NCBI GenBank assembly: GCA_037176705.1
Contig: CM073896.1
Coordinates: forward strand, 23,386,708 to 23,450,707
Source: Molossus alvarezi
Taxonomy: Eukaryota; Chordata; Mammalia; Chiroptera; Molossidae
Direction of reading: 5' to 3'
Length of the DNA stretch: 64,000 bases
The position numbers were made by a program, and so were the translations under genes. Below, one piece after another: positions 11,491 to 23,965 of this stretch. Position 1 is the stretch's first letter. Each line of letters begins with the position of its first letter. Under the pieces are notes generated by a model. It saw nothing but the letters and a program-made list of their open reading frames with translations. It made no database searches and was not told the DNA's origin.

Positions 11491-11743
11491 TTTCTAGTGT
11501 ATGTGTATAAAGGTTTATTAGAGCTGCAAAGTCATAATATATAAACATTTTCAAGTTTATAACAAATCCAATCATGAACCATACTTAAAAACAAATACCT
11601 AGACAAATAAAAACTAACTTTAGAATTGGAAGAAAATTAAGGAGAATGTCTTTTGGAAGAGTTAATTAAACAAGACACATACACAAAACAACACATACAT
11701 TAAACAAAAAAAGATTTCTGAATTTGACCATATTAAAACTAAA
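11490..11743 (+). mobile_element. Old L1M-type fragment, left half
   Basis: The end of this block (TTTGACCATATTAAAACTAAA) is old L1 ORF2 text. Its natural continuation resumes at 17189 (AAAAGGCAAGCAACAGACTG). The two pieces are one old L1 split by the younger L1 between them. The left edge is uncertain. Confidence 0.7.
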
Positions 11744-11754
11744 GATACAGAGGA

Positions 11755-11762
11755 AAAATGGC
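11755..11762 (+). promoter_or_regulatory. YY1-like motif at L1 5' end
   Basis: AAAATGGC lies about 11 bp into the L1, where YY1 binds in many L1 promoters. It supports the view that the L1 5' end is complete here. Function is not shown. Confidence 0.35.
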
Positions 11763-12607
11763 TGTGGAGGGAATGTAAGCTACACAGACCGTCTCGCAGG
11801 ACCAAACTGTAAATACAACTAAAATAAAGACAAATCATCAGGTAAAAACAACTGAAAGGAGATTGAGAGAATCTGTATTGCCAGGGACAGAAAGAGGATG
11901 CCAAATTGAGCCTGGTACGAACTAAGAAGTTGCAAGAGGGTAGACTGGGAGCCCACAGACAGCAGCTGAGGGCTGTTTTAGCTGTGAGCAGTTGCCACTG
12001 AGAAAGTGGGGGTTTTAAAAAGCACCAAATCAGCAAAGCCACTTACCTTGGGCTCTGGCAGAGGGAGGGCAGACTGAATTGGAACTGTATAGAGAAAGTC
12101 TGAGGCTACTGGCTCAAGAGAGAGCTGGAATGGAGGACACTGGGAGTTATGTGCTGAATCACTCCCTTATAGGACAGTAACCATATTACTCAAACAGCCC
12201 CTTCCCAGAGCCCCAGGGAGAAGCAACAGCCCCTCTCTGAGGAACTCAACACTTCCAGGCCAAGTCAGAGAAATGTAAATTGAGGCTCATTAACATATAG
12301 ATTCTAACAGCATGCAAGTGTCCCACTACTAGAAAAACCTCTTACATGTAAGGAATTTTTTATTCAGCTGAGGACTACAAATTGAGGTTCATCAAGTAAC
12401 AGACTAATAGCCTCCAGGCCAAAACTAGAGATTAATTGAACCTTTCCTTGGCCTGAAAATCTACCCAGGACAGGAAGACTTGACAGTGACATTTAACGTG
12501 GGCCCTCCCACATGTATCCAAACCCAGTAGATGTAGCCACAATCAGCGGAACACAAACACTCACAGGGAAAATTTGGCAGGCTTCAAAACCCACTGAGAC
12601 AGCCAAA

Positions 12608-13486
12608 ATGGTGAAACAAGGAAACAAATCCCAAAAGAAAGAACAAGAGAATTATACAGGAGAAGAGATAAATGAAATGGAATTAAGTAAGATATCAGAG
12701 AATTCAAAGTAATAATTATGAGGAAGCTCAACAGCATGAGTAAAGAGCTCAACACCATGAGTAAAGATATAGAAACATTGAAAAGCAACAAATTGAAAAT
12801 GAAGAATGACATAGAAATAAATAACACATTGGAAGGAATAACCAGCAGAGTAGAGGAAGCCGAGGATTGGATCAGTGAATTAGAAGAAAAGATAGAAAAA
12901 AATCACCCAATCAGAGAACCAAAAAGAAAAAAATAGTTAAAAAACAGGAAGACAGCTTAAGAAAACGGTGGGACAACATGAAAATATAACAACATCTGCA
13001 TCATAGGAGTGCCAGAGGGGAAAAAAAAAAAAGTAAGGGTTAGAGAATATATTTGAAGAAAAGTGACAGAAAATGTCCCTAACGTGGTGAAGGAAAAAGG
13101 CATACAAAATTAAGAAGTACAGAGAGCTCCAAGTAAGAAGACTACAAAGAGGCTCACACCAAGACACTTAATAATTAAAATGCCAAAAATTAAAGACAAA
13201 GAGAGAATCCTAGAGGCAGCAAGAGATAATCAACAGGTTATCTACAATGGAACCCCCATAAGACTATCAGCTGACTTCTCAACAGAAACACTACAGGCCA
13301 GAAGGGAATAGCATGAACTAATCAAGGTAATGAAAAAGAAGTATCTGAATCCAAGACTACTCTATCTAGCAAGGCTATCATTCAAAACAGAAGGTGAAAT
13401 AAAGAGCTTCCCAGACCAAAAAAGGGCTAAGGGAATATATTAGCACCAAACCAGCACTCCAAGAAATGTTAAAAGGACTGCTATAA
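12608..13486 (+). pseudogene. L1 ORF1 remnant (RNA-binding protein)
   Basis: ORF1 would encode the trimeric RNA-binding chaperone of the L1 particle. The start (MVKQGNKSQKKEQ) is at 12608, but a stop at 12710 and a frameshift follow. The coiled coil is still clear at 12718-12936 (SMSKELNTMSKDIETLK, EEAEDWISELEEKIE). The RRM start (IIGVPEG) lies near 13000, and the C-terminal domain (STETLQARR, LNPRLLYLARLSFKTEG) lies near 13280-13400. An A-run at 13020-13032 breaks the frame again. The stop after KGLL is at 13484-13486. Confidence 0.88.
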
Positions 13487-13530
13487 TAAGCAGAAGAAAT
13501 AAAAAGAGAAACATAACCATAATAAACAAA

Positions 13531-16500
13531 ATGGCAATAAATAAGTACATATCAATAATAACCTTAAATGTAAATGGATTAAATGCTCAGCTCAAAAGAC
13601 AGAGTAGCTGGATGGATAAGAAAGCATGAGTCATATATATGGTGTTTATAAGAGACCCACCTCACAACAGAAGACTCACATAGATTAAAAGTGAAGGGAT
13701 GGAAAAAATTTTTTCCAAGCAAATGGAAAGGAAAAAAATGCTGGGGTAGCAATACTCATATCTGATACAATAGACTTCAAAATGAAGGCCACAATTAAAG
13801 ACAAAGAAAGCAACTACATAATATTGAAAGAATCTACCCAAAAGGAGGATATAACCTTGGTGAACATATATGTACCCAACATATGAGCACCAAAATGCAT
13901 TAAAATACTTCTGGAGGACTTCAAAGGAGAGATCAATGGCAATACAATCATAGCAGGGGACTTTAGCACCCCACTGAAATCACTGCATAGATTCTCTAGA
14001 TAAAAAAAAAAAAGAACAAGAAGTCAGAGACTCTAAGTTCTGCACTAAATCAAATGGATTTAATAAATATCTACAGAGAGTTACACCCCAAAATCACAGA
14101 ATTCACATTCTTCTCAAGTGCACATGGGACATTCTCAAAGATAGACCACATATTCGGACCCAAGTTAAGTCTCTAAAAGTTTAAGAAGATTGAAATTATA
14201 TCAAGCATCTCCCCAGAACACAATGGTGTGAAACTAGAAATCAATTACAACACAAACATTCAAACACATGGAAGCTAAATAGCATGTTATTAAACAATTA
14301 ATAATGGGTTACCAAGGAGATCAAATAAGAAATTGAAAACTTCCTGGAAACCAATGAAAATGAACACACAACAACACAAAACCTGTGGGATGCAGCGAAA
14401 GCAGTTCTGAGAGGGAAGTTTATAACACTACAGGCCTACATCAAGAAACAAGAATAATTCCTAATTTACTTTCCAACCCTATAACTTAAAGAACTAGAAA
14501 GTCAACAAAAATAAAAACCCAGAGCAAGCAGAAAAAAAAGAAATAGTAAAGGTCAGAGCAGTAATAAACAACATAGAAACTAAAAAAAATAATAATAATT
14601 CCAAAGCTCAATAAAACAAAGAGCTGGTTCTTTGAAAAGATAAACAAGATTGATGGACCTTAGCTAGACTCGCCAAGAAACAAACAGAGGGGATCCAAAT
14701 AAAATCAGAAACAAAAGAGAAATAACTACTGATACAATAGAAATACAAAGGATCATTAAAAAATACTATAAACAATTATATACCAACAAATTTGACAATC
14801 TAGGCAAAATGGACAAATTTCTAGAATCACACAGTCTCCCAAAACTGAACTGAGAAGAGATAGAAAACTTGAACAGACCAATAACAACTAAGGAAACTGA
14901 AGATGTAATCAAGACTCTCCCAGCAAACAAAAGCCCAGGACCTGAGAGCTTCATGGGGGAGTTTTATTAAACATTTAAAGAAGAACTAATACCCATTCTC
15001 CTCAAACTATTCCAAAAACTTCAAGAAGGAAGACTTCCAAATACATTGTATGAGGCCAGCATAATTCTAATTCCAAAACGAGATAAAGACACTACAAAGA
15101 AAGAAAACTACAGGCCAATATCCCTGATGAACAGACATGTCAAAATTCTTAGCAAATTATTAGCAAATTGGATCCAGCAATACATTAAAAAAATATTCAC
15201 CATTATCAAGTGGGATTCATCCCAGGGATGCAACCCTGGTACAATATTCACAAATCAATAAAAACCCCTAAAGACTCCATGAAAAACCTACTAGATTTAA
15301 TAAATGAAATTGGCAAAGTAGCAGGATACAAAATTAACATCAAGAAATTGATGGCATACTTATACACCAATAATGAACTCATGGAAAGAGAAACTAAAAA
15401 ACAATCCCATTTACCATTGCAGAAAAAAAAAAAAAAATACTAAGATACCTAGGAATAAACTTAACCAAAAGAATAAAGGACCTATTTGCAGAAAACTACA
15501 GGTCATTGAAAAAAGAAATAGAGGAAAATATAAAAAAGTGGAAGCACACACCTTGTTCATGGATTGGAAGAATTAACATCATTAAAATGTCCATACTACC
15601 CAAAGCAATCTATAAATTCAATGCAATCACCATTAAAATACCAATGACATATTTCACAGAACTAGAACAAATACTCCACAAGTTTATATCAAGATGAGCA
15701 AAGTAAGAGGGATTACAATACCAGATATCAGGTATACTACAAAACCATAATAATCAAAACAGCCGGGTACTGACACAAGACCAGGCATATATAGATCAAT
15801 GGAACAGAACAGAGAATCCAGAAATTGACCCAAGACATTATGCTCAATTAATATTTGACAAAGTTGGCAAGAGCATACAGTGGAGTAAAGTCAGCCTCTT
15901 TAATAAATGGTGTTGGGAAAATTGGACAGCTACATGCAAAAGAAATGAAGTTAGACCACCAGCTTACACCATACACAAGAATAAACTCAAAATAGATAAA
16001 AGACTTAAATGTGACTTTTGAATCCATAAAAATCCTGGAAGAAAATGTAGGCAACAAAATTTCAGACATCACACACAGCAGAATTTTCACTGATACAATG
16101 CCTAAGGCAAGAGAAACAAAGGAAAGAAATGAATAAATGGGACTACATCAAACTAAAAAGCTTCTGCACAGCAAAAGAAACAACCCTCAAAATGGAAAGG
16201 AAACCCACCGTATGGGAGAGCATAATTGCCAATGATAAATCAGATAAGGGGTTAATCTCCAAAATATATAGAGTACTCATACAACTCAACAAAAGGAAGA
16301 CAAAGAACCTAATATAAAAATGGGCAGAGGATCTAAATAGACACCTATCCAAAGAAGACATACAAATGGCCAAGAGACATATGAAAAAATGCTCAACATC
16401 ACTAACCATCAGAAAGATGCAAATTAAAATGACTATGAGGTGTATCACCTCACACCTGCCTGAATGGCTGCCATCAAGAAATCATCACACAAGTGCTGGG

Positions 16501-16949
16501 GAGAATGTGGAGAAAAGAGGACTCTAGCACACTGCTGGTGGGAATGCAGATTAGTATAACCACTGTGCAAAACAATATGGTGTTTCTTCAGAAAATTAAA
16601 AATTTATCTGCAATTAGACCCAGTGATTCCACTTCTAGGAGTATATCCTAAGAAGCCTGAAACACCAATCAGAAAGAACATATATACTCCTATGTTCATA
16701 GCAGCACTATTTACAATAGCTAAGATCTGGAAACAGTCCAAGTATCCATCAATAGATGAGTGGATAAAAAAGCTGTGGTACATATACACAATGGAGTACT
16801 ATGCAGCTGTAAGAAAGAAGGATCTCTTATCCTTTGAGATGACATGGAGGGACCTGGAAAGTATTATGCTAAGCAAAATAAGCCAGTCAGAAAAACAAGT
16901 ACCACATGATCTCACTTATTTGTGGAATATAATGAACAATGCAAGCTGA
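13531..16949 (+). pseudogene. L1 ORF2 remnant (endonuclease/RT), RT core deleted
   Basis: ORF2 normally encodes an APE-type endonuclease plus reverse transcriptase. It starts at 13531 (MAINKYISIITLNVNGLNA). The endonuclease runs to about 14250, where the usual SDH reads PEH. The reverse transcriptase begins near 14930 (PGPESF, then [20 protein letters not shown]). At about 15258 the text goes from NIHKSI directly to [16 protein letters not shown], leaving out about 140 residues that include FADD. The jump stays in frame. The C-terminus (SKISQSEK…WNIMNNAS) ends at 16949. Several stops and frameshifts occur elsewhere. Confidence 0.9.
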
Positions 16950-17188
16950 TGAACAAAATAGACCCAGAGACATAGACGTAGGGTACAGACTCACAAACCA
17001 CAGAAGAGGGGGGGCAGACAGGAGGGCAGAAATAAACCAAAGAACTTATATGCATATATGCAAAACCAATGGACACAGAATACAATGTGGGGGGAGGGGT
17101 ATGATCGGGAGGAGGGTGTCAATGGGAGAAAAAGGAGAAACATCTGTAACAAAATTAATTAAAAATAAATAAATAAAATAAAACTAAA

Positions 17189-17690
17189 ACATCTCTGCTC
17201 AGAAAAGGTGCATAAACCAAACTAAAAGGCAAGCAACAGACTGTCAGATGATATTTATATGTTTAAAATATAAAGAATTATAATAAAATCTATATAAAGT
17301 AATTCTTTAAAGCAAACAAGATATTTGCCTTTTAAAAGGCCAAAGTGTGAAAAGCAAATCACAGAAGATGAATTTCATTGGAAATTGAACAGATAAAAAG
17401 TTTTTCAGCCTCACTAGTAATAAAGAACATTGCAATTAAAATAATGAATGTCATATTTTACCCATCAGGTTGACAGTAACCACAAAACTCTTATAATTGC
17501 AATTGCCTTGGAAAATGTAGAGAAAGAGAAAATTTTACAAGCAAGTATGGAAGTGTAAATTGATATACCCCCTTTGAAAAATAACTTGACTGTATTAGAA
17601 ATTTGAAAATGTGCATATTCTAAAACCATGATTTTTAAAACAAGGTTAAAAACAGACAAATCAATGAAATTTAATTGCAAGATGAGATAC
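17189..17690 (+). mobile_element. Old L1M-type fragment, right half
   Basis: Continues the old L1 split by the younger one: AAAAGGCAAGCAACAGACTG, then CAGCCTCACTAGTAATAAAGAA and ACCCATCAGGTTGACAG, which are typical old L1 ORF2 3' text. Heavily mutated. Confidence 0.72.
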
Positions 17691-18735
17691 ATATGCTCGT
17701 TTTTAGAAATATGTATGTTACTATAAATGTGGTATTCTGAATAAGTGAGGAAAATATAAGTAGATATTGCCTATGAATTCCTATTACCAACACATCTCCC
17801 TGTTGTATCTTCAAGTAGTCTGGGCAAGAGAAGTTACTACCAACAACGCTCCATCGCGGAGAAAACCTCTTGAGGGCTGACCTCATTCCATAGCACAGCA
17901 TAATGTTACAGTAGCTCTATTGTAAGGAAAGGTATAATTTAGGTGCCACAACATTGCTCTGGCATCTAGGACATAGACTAGGGCTGAAGAGAGGCAGGCC
18001 CAGTGTTGTCAATTCCAGAGCAGGGATCCTCACAGACTTTACCGGGGTACCCTCTGACAAAAGACTCTGCTATGAAAATAATCGTTCTTTCCAGGAATGA
18101 CAAATCAGGTTAGGCTTCAATCCATGTAGGATAAAGATACGCGATGGAACTTTGGGTTTCTGAGGGTCCATATTCCTTGCTACATTTATTGATTTTTCTT
18201 AGATTTCAATACATGATCTGTCTCACACTTTATGTCTTGTGTACTTTCAAGGCATAGAGTCAGTATGGTTTTATGAGGTTCTCTGTTGAGAGATTTTTCT
18301 CAGGGAGAAGTTTAAGTCAAGAGAAATATGACAACGCTAGAAAAAGATCCCAGCCGTTCAGAATACCAGCATTTCCCACACAGGTTAAACCCGGACTTGA
18401 CTGCTAAAATAAACAGATTGAAAGAGCTTAGTTGCAGTTCTCTTATGAATATGTCCAAAGTCTGACTAAATTAAGACCTAATATTTCTTCTCAGGAGCAG
18501 CTTAAATCTGAATGCTCCTTTCCTCCTTCATTACAATGAGGAAAATAATAAACTTTGCTATGCTCACGTCTTCAGTTCACTGTAAAAGTCAAAATTCTTC
18601 CTTAGGACACCTTTCTTACCTATTGTTACACCCATCTCCTGACTAGGTAAGTTACCCCTCCTCTATACTCCCACAGTACCCTGTGAACTGCATCACTATG
18701 TGTTGCAATTTAGATACCATAGTATAATTGTTGAC
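17691..18735. other. Low-copy intergenic DNA
   Basis: No gene, RNA or clear repeat recognised. Confidence 0.5.
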
Positions 18736-18739
18736 GTAG

Positions 18740-18855
18740 TGTACCCTCTCACTAGATCATAAATCTCTTGAAGGGTTGGTTATGTCTACTTCCTCGCTCT
18801 GTCCTCTGGACTTAAGACAGTGCCTGGCGTAGTGTTAAATATTTACTGAATATTA
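18740..18855 (+). mobile_element. L2-type 3' end relic
   Basis: Text like CTAGATCATAAATCTCTTGAAGGG, then GACAGTGCCTGGCGTAGTG and AATATTTACTGAATATTAG, matches the ancient mammalian L2/MIR-type 3' end (GTGCCTGGCACATAGTAGG…AATAAATATTTGTTGAAT). Confidence 0.65.
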
Positions 18856-19810
18856 GTTAATATAGTCGGCACTTAATAGTCTTGCATATGGCTATCTTTG
18901 CTATCATCTACTGAAAGGACAGAGACCATGATGATAAAGCCACATGGTACAGAGATTAGGCAAGAAGGTCTGCTCATTTTTGTTTCACTTTCTGTCTGTT
19001 TGGTGCCTAGAGCAGGGGGGGAATCGAGTGAGGACCGCGGAAGACAGGATGAGGGAGGAAAGAAACAGAAGGGACTCAAAGGTAACTCCGCACTGATTCT
19101 GCCAAACGCAGGCACTTTCTACACATATTTGAGGTTCAAGTAGCTGAATGTGTGCTAATGACCCCATGCATGAATCTCTCCCTCCTGGAAAGCTATTTGT
19201 CTTTCCCTTCAGAGGCTGTTTCTCTTTAGTCATTTTTCAGTGTCTGCAGTGGTCATCATAGCCATCTGTCAGCCCCCAAATCTTTACCAAGGATGCAGAA
19301 GGAAAGGCTGAGGAAATTCATTTAGCCAACCCTAGAAGTTTAACTCAATACAGTTAGAAGCCAGTTTGACCCTGCACAGTCTTATATCAACATTGTTTAG
19401 ACAGAGGCATTATATATATATTCTTTAATGCAATATATTTTCTCCCATGGGACTTCAATACAATGTTTTTCTTCCAAGGAACTGCAAATGTTTTTATAGT
19501 TATTTTGGCTCTTAATATTCTATATAATATTAAAGAAAATCATACCATATATGAAACTGTGAAACATACAATGTATTTTAGAATGTTTATGATAGCCAGT
19601 TACTAAACCATGTTAATGTTTATAATAAAATTCATTGCTAATTCAGGAACAAATTATATAGGTAATGGCTCCTGCTTCTTCTGATCTCTTAGCTACTTTA
19701 GAGCATTCAAAATTCTTTACTCCGTGCTTAGAATAATCTAGGAGTAAGAGAGCACAAAATAAATGAATTAATAATATCCATAATTATAGATTGTAGCCGT
19801 ATAACACATT
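18856..19810. other. Low-copy intergenic DNA
   Basis: No gene recognised. The open frame at 18898-19143 (81 codons) has no domain and looks random. The stretch 19400-19640 is very AT-rich. Confidence 0.5.
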
Positions 19811-19811
19811 T

Positions 19812-19968
19812 ATTATAATACATTTAACAAAACTTGAAGTATTACTCCCAATATAGAGACAAGAAAACTGAGATTAAGACCGGTGAAGAATTTTCTGCAA
19901 TGTTACAACCAGGATAGGACAAATGTGGGCTTAAGCAAAAGCTTCTAAGTCCTAATCAGCTTCTTCTG
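19812..19968 (-). mobile_element. MIR-type relic
   Basis: Contains ATATAGAGACAAGAAAACTG and TTTTCTGCAATGTTACAACC in the order of a minus-strand MIR core (…ATTTTACAGATGAGGAAACTG…). Old and diverged. Confidence 0.55.
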
Positions 19969-20029
19969 CTCTCCAGGAAAATCCACAGGGGTATTTATGG
20001 CTCTAAGAATACCTCTTATTTAAGGATGT

Positions 20030-20448
20030 AGCAATGAATTGTGTGCCTTCAAAGACGATAACGTCCTATCTCCTGGGGCCTGTGAATAAGACCTTGAAAG
20101 AGGGTCTTTATAGAGGAGATGATCAAGGAGGTCATCAGGATGGGTCCCAATCCAGTGTGACTGGTGTCCTAAGAGAAAGGAAAAACTTGGACAGAGAGAG
20201 ACGTGTACAGAAGGAAAATGATGTGAAGACACAGGGAAATGCCATCAACAAGCGCAGAAATGCCTGAGGCTATTGATTTTAGGAGAGAGGCATGGACAGA
20301 TTCTCCCTCACAGCCCTCAGAAGGAACCAATCCTGTTGATGCCTTGATTTTGGAGTTCAAGCCTCTAGAACTGTGAGAAAACACACTTTTGCTGTTTGAG
20401 CACCCAGTTTTTGGTACTTCGTTAAGGCAGCCCTGAAAAATTAATGCA
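20030..20448 (+). mobile_element. MaLR-type solo LTR relic
   Basis: Follows a mammalian MaLR/ERVL-type LTR along its length: GAATTGTGTGCC at the start, CTGGTGTCCTAAGAGAAAGG, TGTGAAGACACAGGGA, CTAGAACTGTGAGAAAA, TTTTTGGTACTTCGTTA, and the end GAAAAATTAATGCA. No internal retroviral sequence is next to it, so it is a solo LTR. It is old and diverged. Confidence 0.7.
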
Positions 20449-21294
20449 ATTGGTGACAGCTATGGATCAGTTTGTCCTCTACCTGTAACCTTGGAATTAG
20501 AGCCCCTAGGGATAAATATAATGCATTCTACACTCTACTTCTTTCATATAAGGAATTTAGAACATAATTAAGGCTGTTCTTCTACTTCATCGAGCCCCCT
20601 CCTGTACAGGTACTGAAGCCAATCCTGAGCAAGACAGAGTTCATTAGGAAGTTGCTAACCATTCACAGCATTAGTTCTATTGCAACAGGCCTTACATGAC
20701 CAGGACGCATGAATGCTAGCTTAGGCCACCCCCAGGATGCTTATCTTTAATTAGCCCCTAATCTTGCCTCAAAACTTCATAGTTCTAAAAATATCCTATC
20801 AACATACAAGAATTAGCAGCACAGATGATAGCTATTTGCTGTCCCTTCTCTAGGCTCTTTATGGCGTGTTTACACGCATGTCCATGTGTGTAGGAAGAGG
20901 ATGAAGCCTGGCTTTACTCATCCATCTGTTGCTACCCCTTAAAACTTCACACTATGTTGTCATGTTGGTCCCGCATCCAAAGCGGAGTTCCTGGCTCAGT
21001 TTTCTCCCCTGTACCCTGTCCCTCCTGGAAATTAAAGTTTTCTGTTAAACTAAGCCACATTTCTGAACCCCTGACACCTGATCTAACTTTTGTCAATCCC
21101 CCCCACCCCCTGCAAAGAGATTGGATGTTACCACTGGATAAAACTGTATTTCAAAATGTAATATATACCAACATCTTGATTGTGTTGCCTCTCTGTTTTC
21201 TATTCAGTCATTGCTCTTAAAAATCCCAGCTGTGTGTCCCACTCACCCTTAGATAAGGTTTCCCACCTACACCAGAACCAGGTTCATCATGTAA
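20449..21294. other. Low-copy intergenic DNA
   Basis: No gene recognised. An open frame at 20954-21220 (88 codons) has no known domain. Confidence 0.5.
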
Positions 21295-21440
21295 CAGCTA
21301 CCAGTCATTGAGAGGTTCTTATCTTTACTGTGAAAGATGCATACTTTGTGCATCTCTGACAATATTCATAAGAGATAGGTACACTATTATCCAAATTTCA
21401 AATAGAAACTTAAGCTCAAAAACACTGGGAAATATTTGCC
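21295..21440 (-). mobile_element. MIR/L2-type relic
   Basis: Text such as ATAAGAGATAGGTACACTATTATCC followed by TTTCAAATAGAAACTTAAGC matches the eroded minus-strand MIR core. Confidence 0.45.
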
Positions 21441-22472
21441 TCTCACCCATCTCTAATCGTGTTGTTTCATGGCTCCAGCTGCAACACGCTCCAGAATGTG
21501 AAACGGATGGATGATTTAGATATCGGTATTAGTGTTGAAGAAATGAATGAGACTAATGACTGGATTTTCAAAAAATTCTCTTGTAAGTCAAGGAGTTTTG
21601 AATTCTTTCCCTTCAACTAGATTGATTGAGGAACTTACCAGTCGACAGCTGTTCATAGAGTGTTTTTGATGATTAACTGTTATGTGGTTTTTGTCATGTC
21701 TCTCAAAAGGATTTCAAAGTGAGTGACATTGCTATAACAAAGCTCCTTCCACTGCTGTGCACTTTTCAGTCAATCGTATTTCTCAGACATGTAATAAAAA
21801 CAGAATTGATGTTGATCCTTATCTCATTTAGCAATGACATAAATACATAAACTAATTGGAAAAAAATAAGATCCCATCCATCCCATTGAAAGATGCATTC
21901 CCAAAAATATAATGACCCTGATCAAGAGATAAAAGAGCTAGACTAGCTCTCATTTATTCGCAGGAGTATTTTGGGTAACTCAAAGGATCTTCAGACTTCG
22001 ACATTAACACAAAGGTCCTGCACTGATGATATTACATCTTTCAGGTAACTCCACAGAGAACAGTTATTGTAACCAGTTAAGAGAAACATGCAATTGAATT
22101 CGAATAAACCTGATCATTCCCACCTTTTTAAAGCAAGTCTACATAGGTCAACGATGATCATTATGTCTGTCCCACTAGAGTCCAATAGGCATGGGGTGAT
22201 AAAGAACTACTTCATGGCCCCATTTAAAAGCTTTTATAATCTATGTTAAAACTGTCCACTCAGATATATAAGTTCAGTGACACACCATAATTTTCTATTC
22301 TGGCAACCATATCAAGAGTGTAAATTGGAACAAATAATTTGTTTCTGAGAATGTAGTTCTGCATCTTAATAACGGGCCAAATTACAGGTTACGATAAGAA
22401 TTAAATTACATAAAAAGACATGGAATGTGAAGTACCTATTATTTAACTTGTTGGAGAATGAAAGTATAAGTA
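21441..22472. other. Low-copy intergenic DNA
   Basis: No gene, RNA or clear repeat recognised. Confidence 0.5.
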
Positions 22473-22483
22473 TAAAGACTTAA

Positions 22484-22716
22484 TTTTTTTATTATTCCTC
22501 ATCTGAGGATATTTTTTCAGACAGATGTGAGGGAGGGAGAGAGAGACAGAGAGAAACATTAATGTGATAGAGCCACAATGACTGGTTGCCTCCTGCACTA
22601 CCTGACCAGGTCAGGGACGAACCACAACCAAGGTACATGCCCTTGACCAGAATCGAATCCATGACTCTATGGTCTGTGGGCCAATGCTCTAACTGCTGAG
22701 CCAAACCGGCCAGGGC
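22484..22716 (-). mobile_element. Ves SINE with TSD
   Basis: Minus-strand Ves with ATTATTCCTCATCTGAGGATAT on the left and GAGCCAAACCGGCCAGGGC on the right. TAAAGACTTAA occurs at 22473-22483 and 22717-22727, extended by T residues, as target-site duplication. Confidence 0.93.
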
Positions 22717-22924
22717 TAAAGACTTAATTTTTTAACTCAATAAGTAGTACATAAAACACAGATATTTCTTCACTTTTAAGATCACTTAGCTAATTTAAAA
22801 ATCAATGACAAGTAAAACGTGATTTAGAAATCGTGCATGTAATTTAGTATCTCCATATATATAATTTGCAAAGACCAGTTAGCTTTCACAGATGGTTATA
22901 TTTTGTTTTGACAAAGAGAAAAGA

Positions 22925-23540
22925 GTTTTTACTTTTAAATAAAATCAACTTTATTAATATGTAATTTGTGTACAATAAATCGCACACATTTTTAGGGTAC
23001 AGATCAGTGAGTTTGGACACATGTATACACCCATGGAACCACCACCGCAATCAGAATATTTCCATTTCCCCAAAACTCTTTTGTGCCTCTTCCTTGTCAA
23101 CTTCCATCTCTGAGCCCCAGACCCAGGCGACTTCTGACCTGCATTCTCCCATGACAGATTAGATTTTTAATTTCTAGAATTTACTATAATTGCAATAATG
23201 AAGCATGTATTCTTTTATGTCAGGTTTCTTAGTACTATCTTTTGCAGGTATCAATAGTTCATTTGTTTTAAAAACTTTTAATTGATTTTTTTTTTAGAGA
23301 AACATTGATGTGAGAGAGAAACATGGATCAGCTGTCTCCCACATGCGCCCTGACCAAAGATCAACTCCACAACCTGGATATGGACCCTGCCCAGGATCGA
23401 ACCTGCCACCCTTCAGTGCACAGTGCACGGGACCACACTCCAACCCACCGAGCCACCTGGCCAGGGCAATAAGAGTTCATTTGTTTTCATTGCTGAGTCG
23501 TATTTTATTCTATGAATATATTATAACCTTATTTCTTCTT
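22925..23540 (-). mobile_element. Old L1 (L1MB-like) 3' end, antisense, split by a SINE
   Basis: Antisense L1 3' UTR and ORF2 end: GTACAATAAATCGCACACAT, GTATACACCCATGGAACCACC, then GGTATCAATAGTTCATTTG. After the SINE at 23270-23470 it resumes with CATTGCTGAGTCGTATTTTATTC. It is well below intact. Confidence 0.82.
23270..23470 (-). mobile_element. tRNA-derived SINE (short Ves relative) with TSD
   Basis: Minus-strand SINE with a TTTTAATTGATTTTTTTTTTAG tail, a short GA part, and a head ending GAGCCACCTGGCCAGGGC. The host text AATAGTTCATTTGTTTT (23253-23269) recurs as AAGAGTTCATTTGTTTT (23471-23487). Confidence 0.9.
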
Positions 23541-23544
23541 TTGA

Positions 23545-23965
23545 AAACATTTTCCAGTTTTATTGAGGTCTAATTGACAAATAAATATTGTACATATAAG
23601 GTATACAACATTTTTTAAAGTTTAAATTTCATCTCTAGATTTCTCTCTTTTCCAGTTTTATTGAGAAATCATTGACATACACCACTGTATAAGTTTAAGG
23701 TGTACCACACAATGGCTTGATTTGCATATATTGTGAAATGATTACCACAGTAGGTTTGGCTAACGTGCACATTCTCATGTAAATACAATAATAAGAAAAG
23801 ATAGACAAAAGAAGGAATAAAATTTCTCTTTGTGGTAAGAACCCTTAACAACTTCCCTATACATCATACAATATGCTAACTATAGTCATCATGTTGCGCC
23901 TATGTCCCTAGTATTTATTTGTCTTCTAACTGGAAGCTGGTACCCTTTGAGCACCTAAGACTTAA
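23545..23965 (-). mobile_element. Old L1 (L1MA-like) 3' UTR pieces, antisense
   Basis: Two antisense L1 3' starts lie in a row: TTCCAGTTTTATTGAGGTCTAATTGACAA at 23557, and again TTCCAGTTTTATTGAGAAATC at 23650. The second continues through ATATTGTGAAATGATTACCAC and TAACTGGAAGCTGGTACCCTTTGA. The first is a short truncated tail. Confidence 0.8.

Larger units (their letters stand above)
11744..17178 (+). mobile_element. Nearly full-length L1 lacking reverse transcriptase core
   Basis: An L1 with 5' UTR (11744-12607), ORF1 relic, ORF2 relic, and a 3' UTR (16950-17150) with the bat end GAGAAACATCTGTAACAAAA and an AAAT-rich tail. TAAAACTAAA occurs at 11734-11743 and 17179-17188 as a target-site duplication within an older L1. 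Having both ends makes it a full-length insertion apart from internal losses. It cannot move: ORF1 is frameshifted and ORF2 lacks the region with the FADD active site. Confidence 0.92.
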
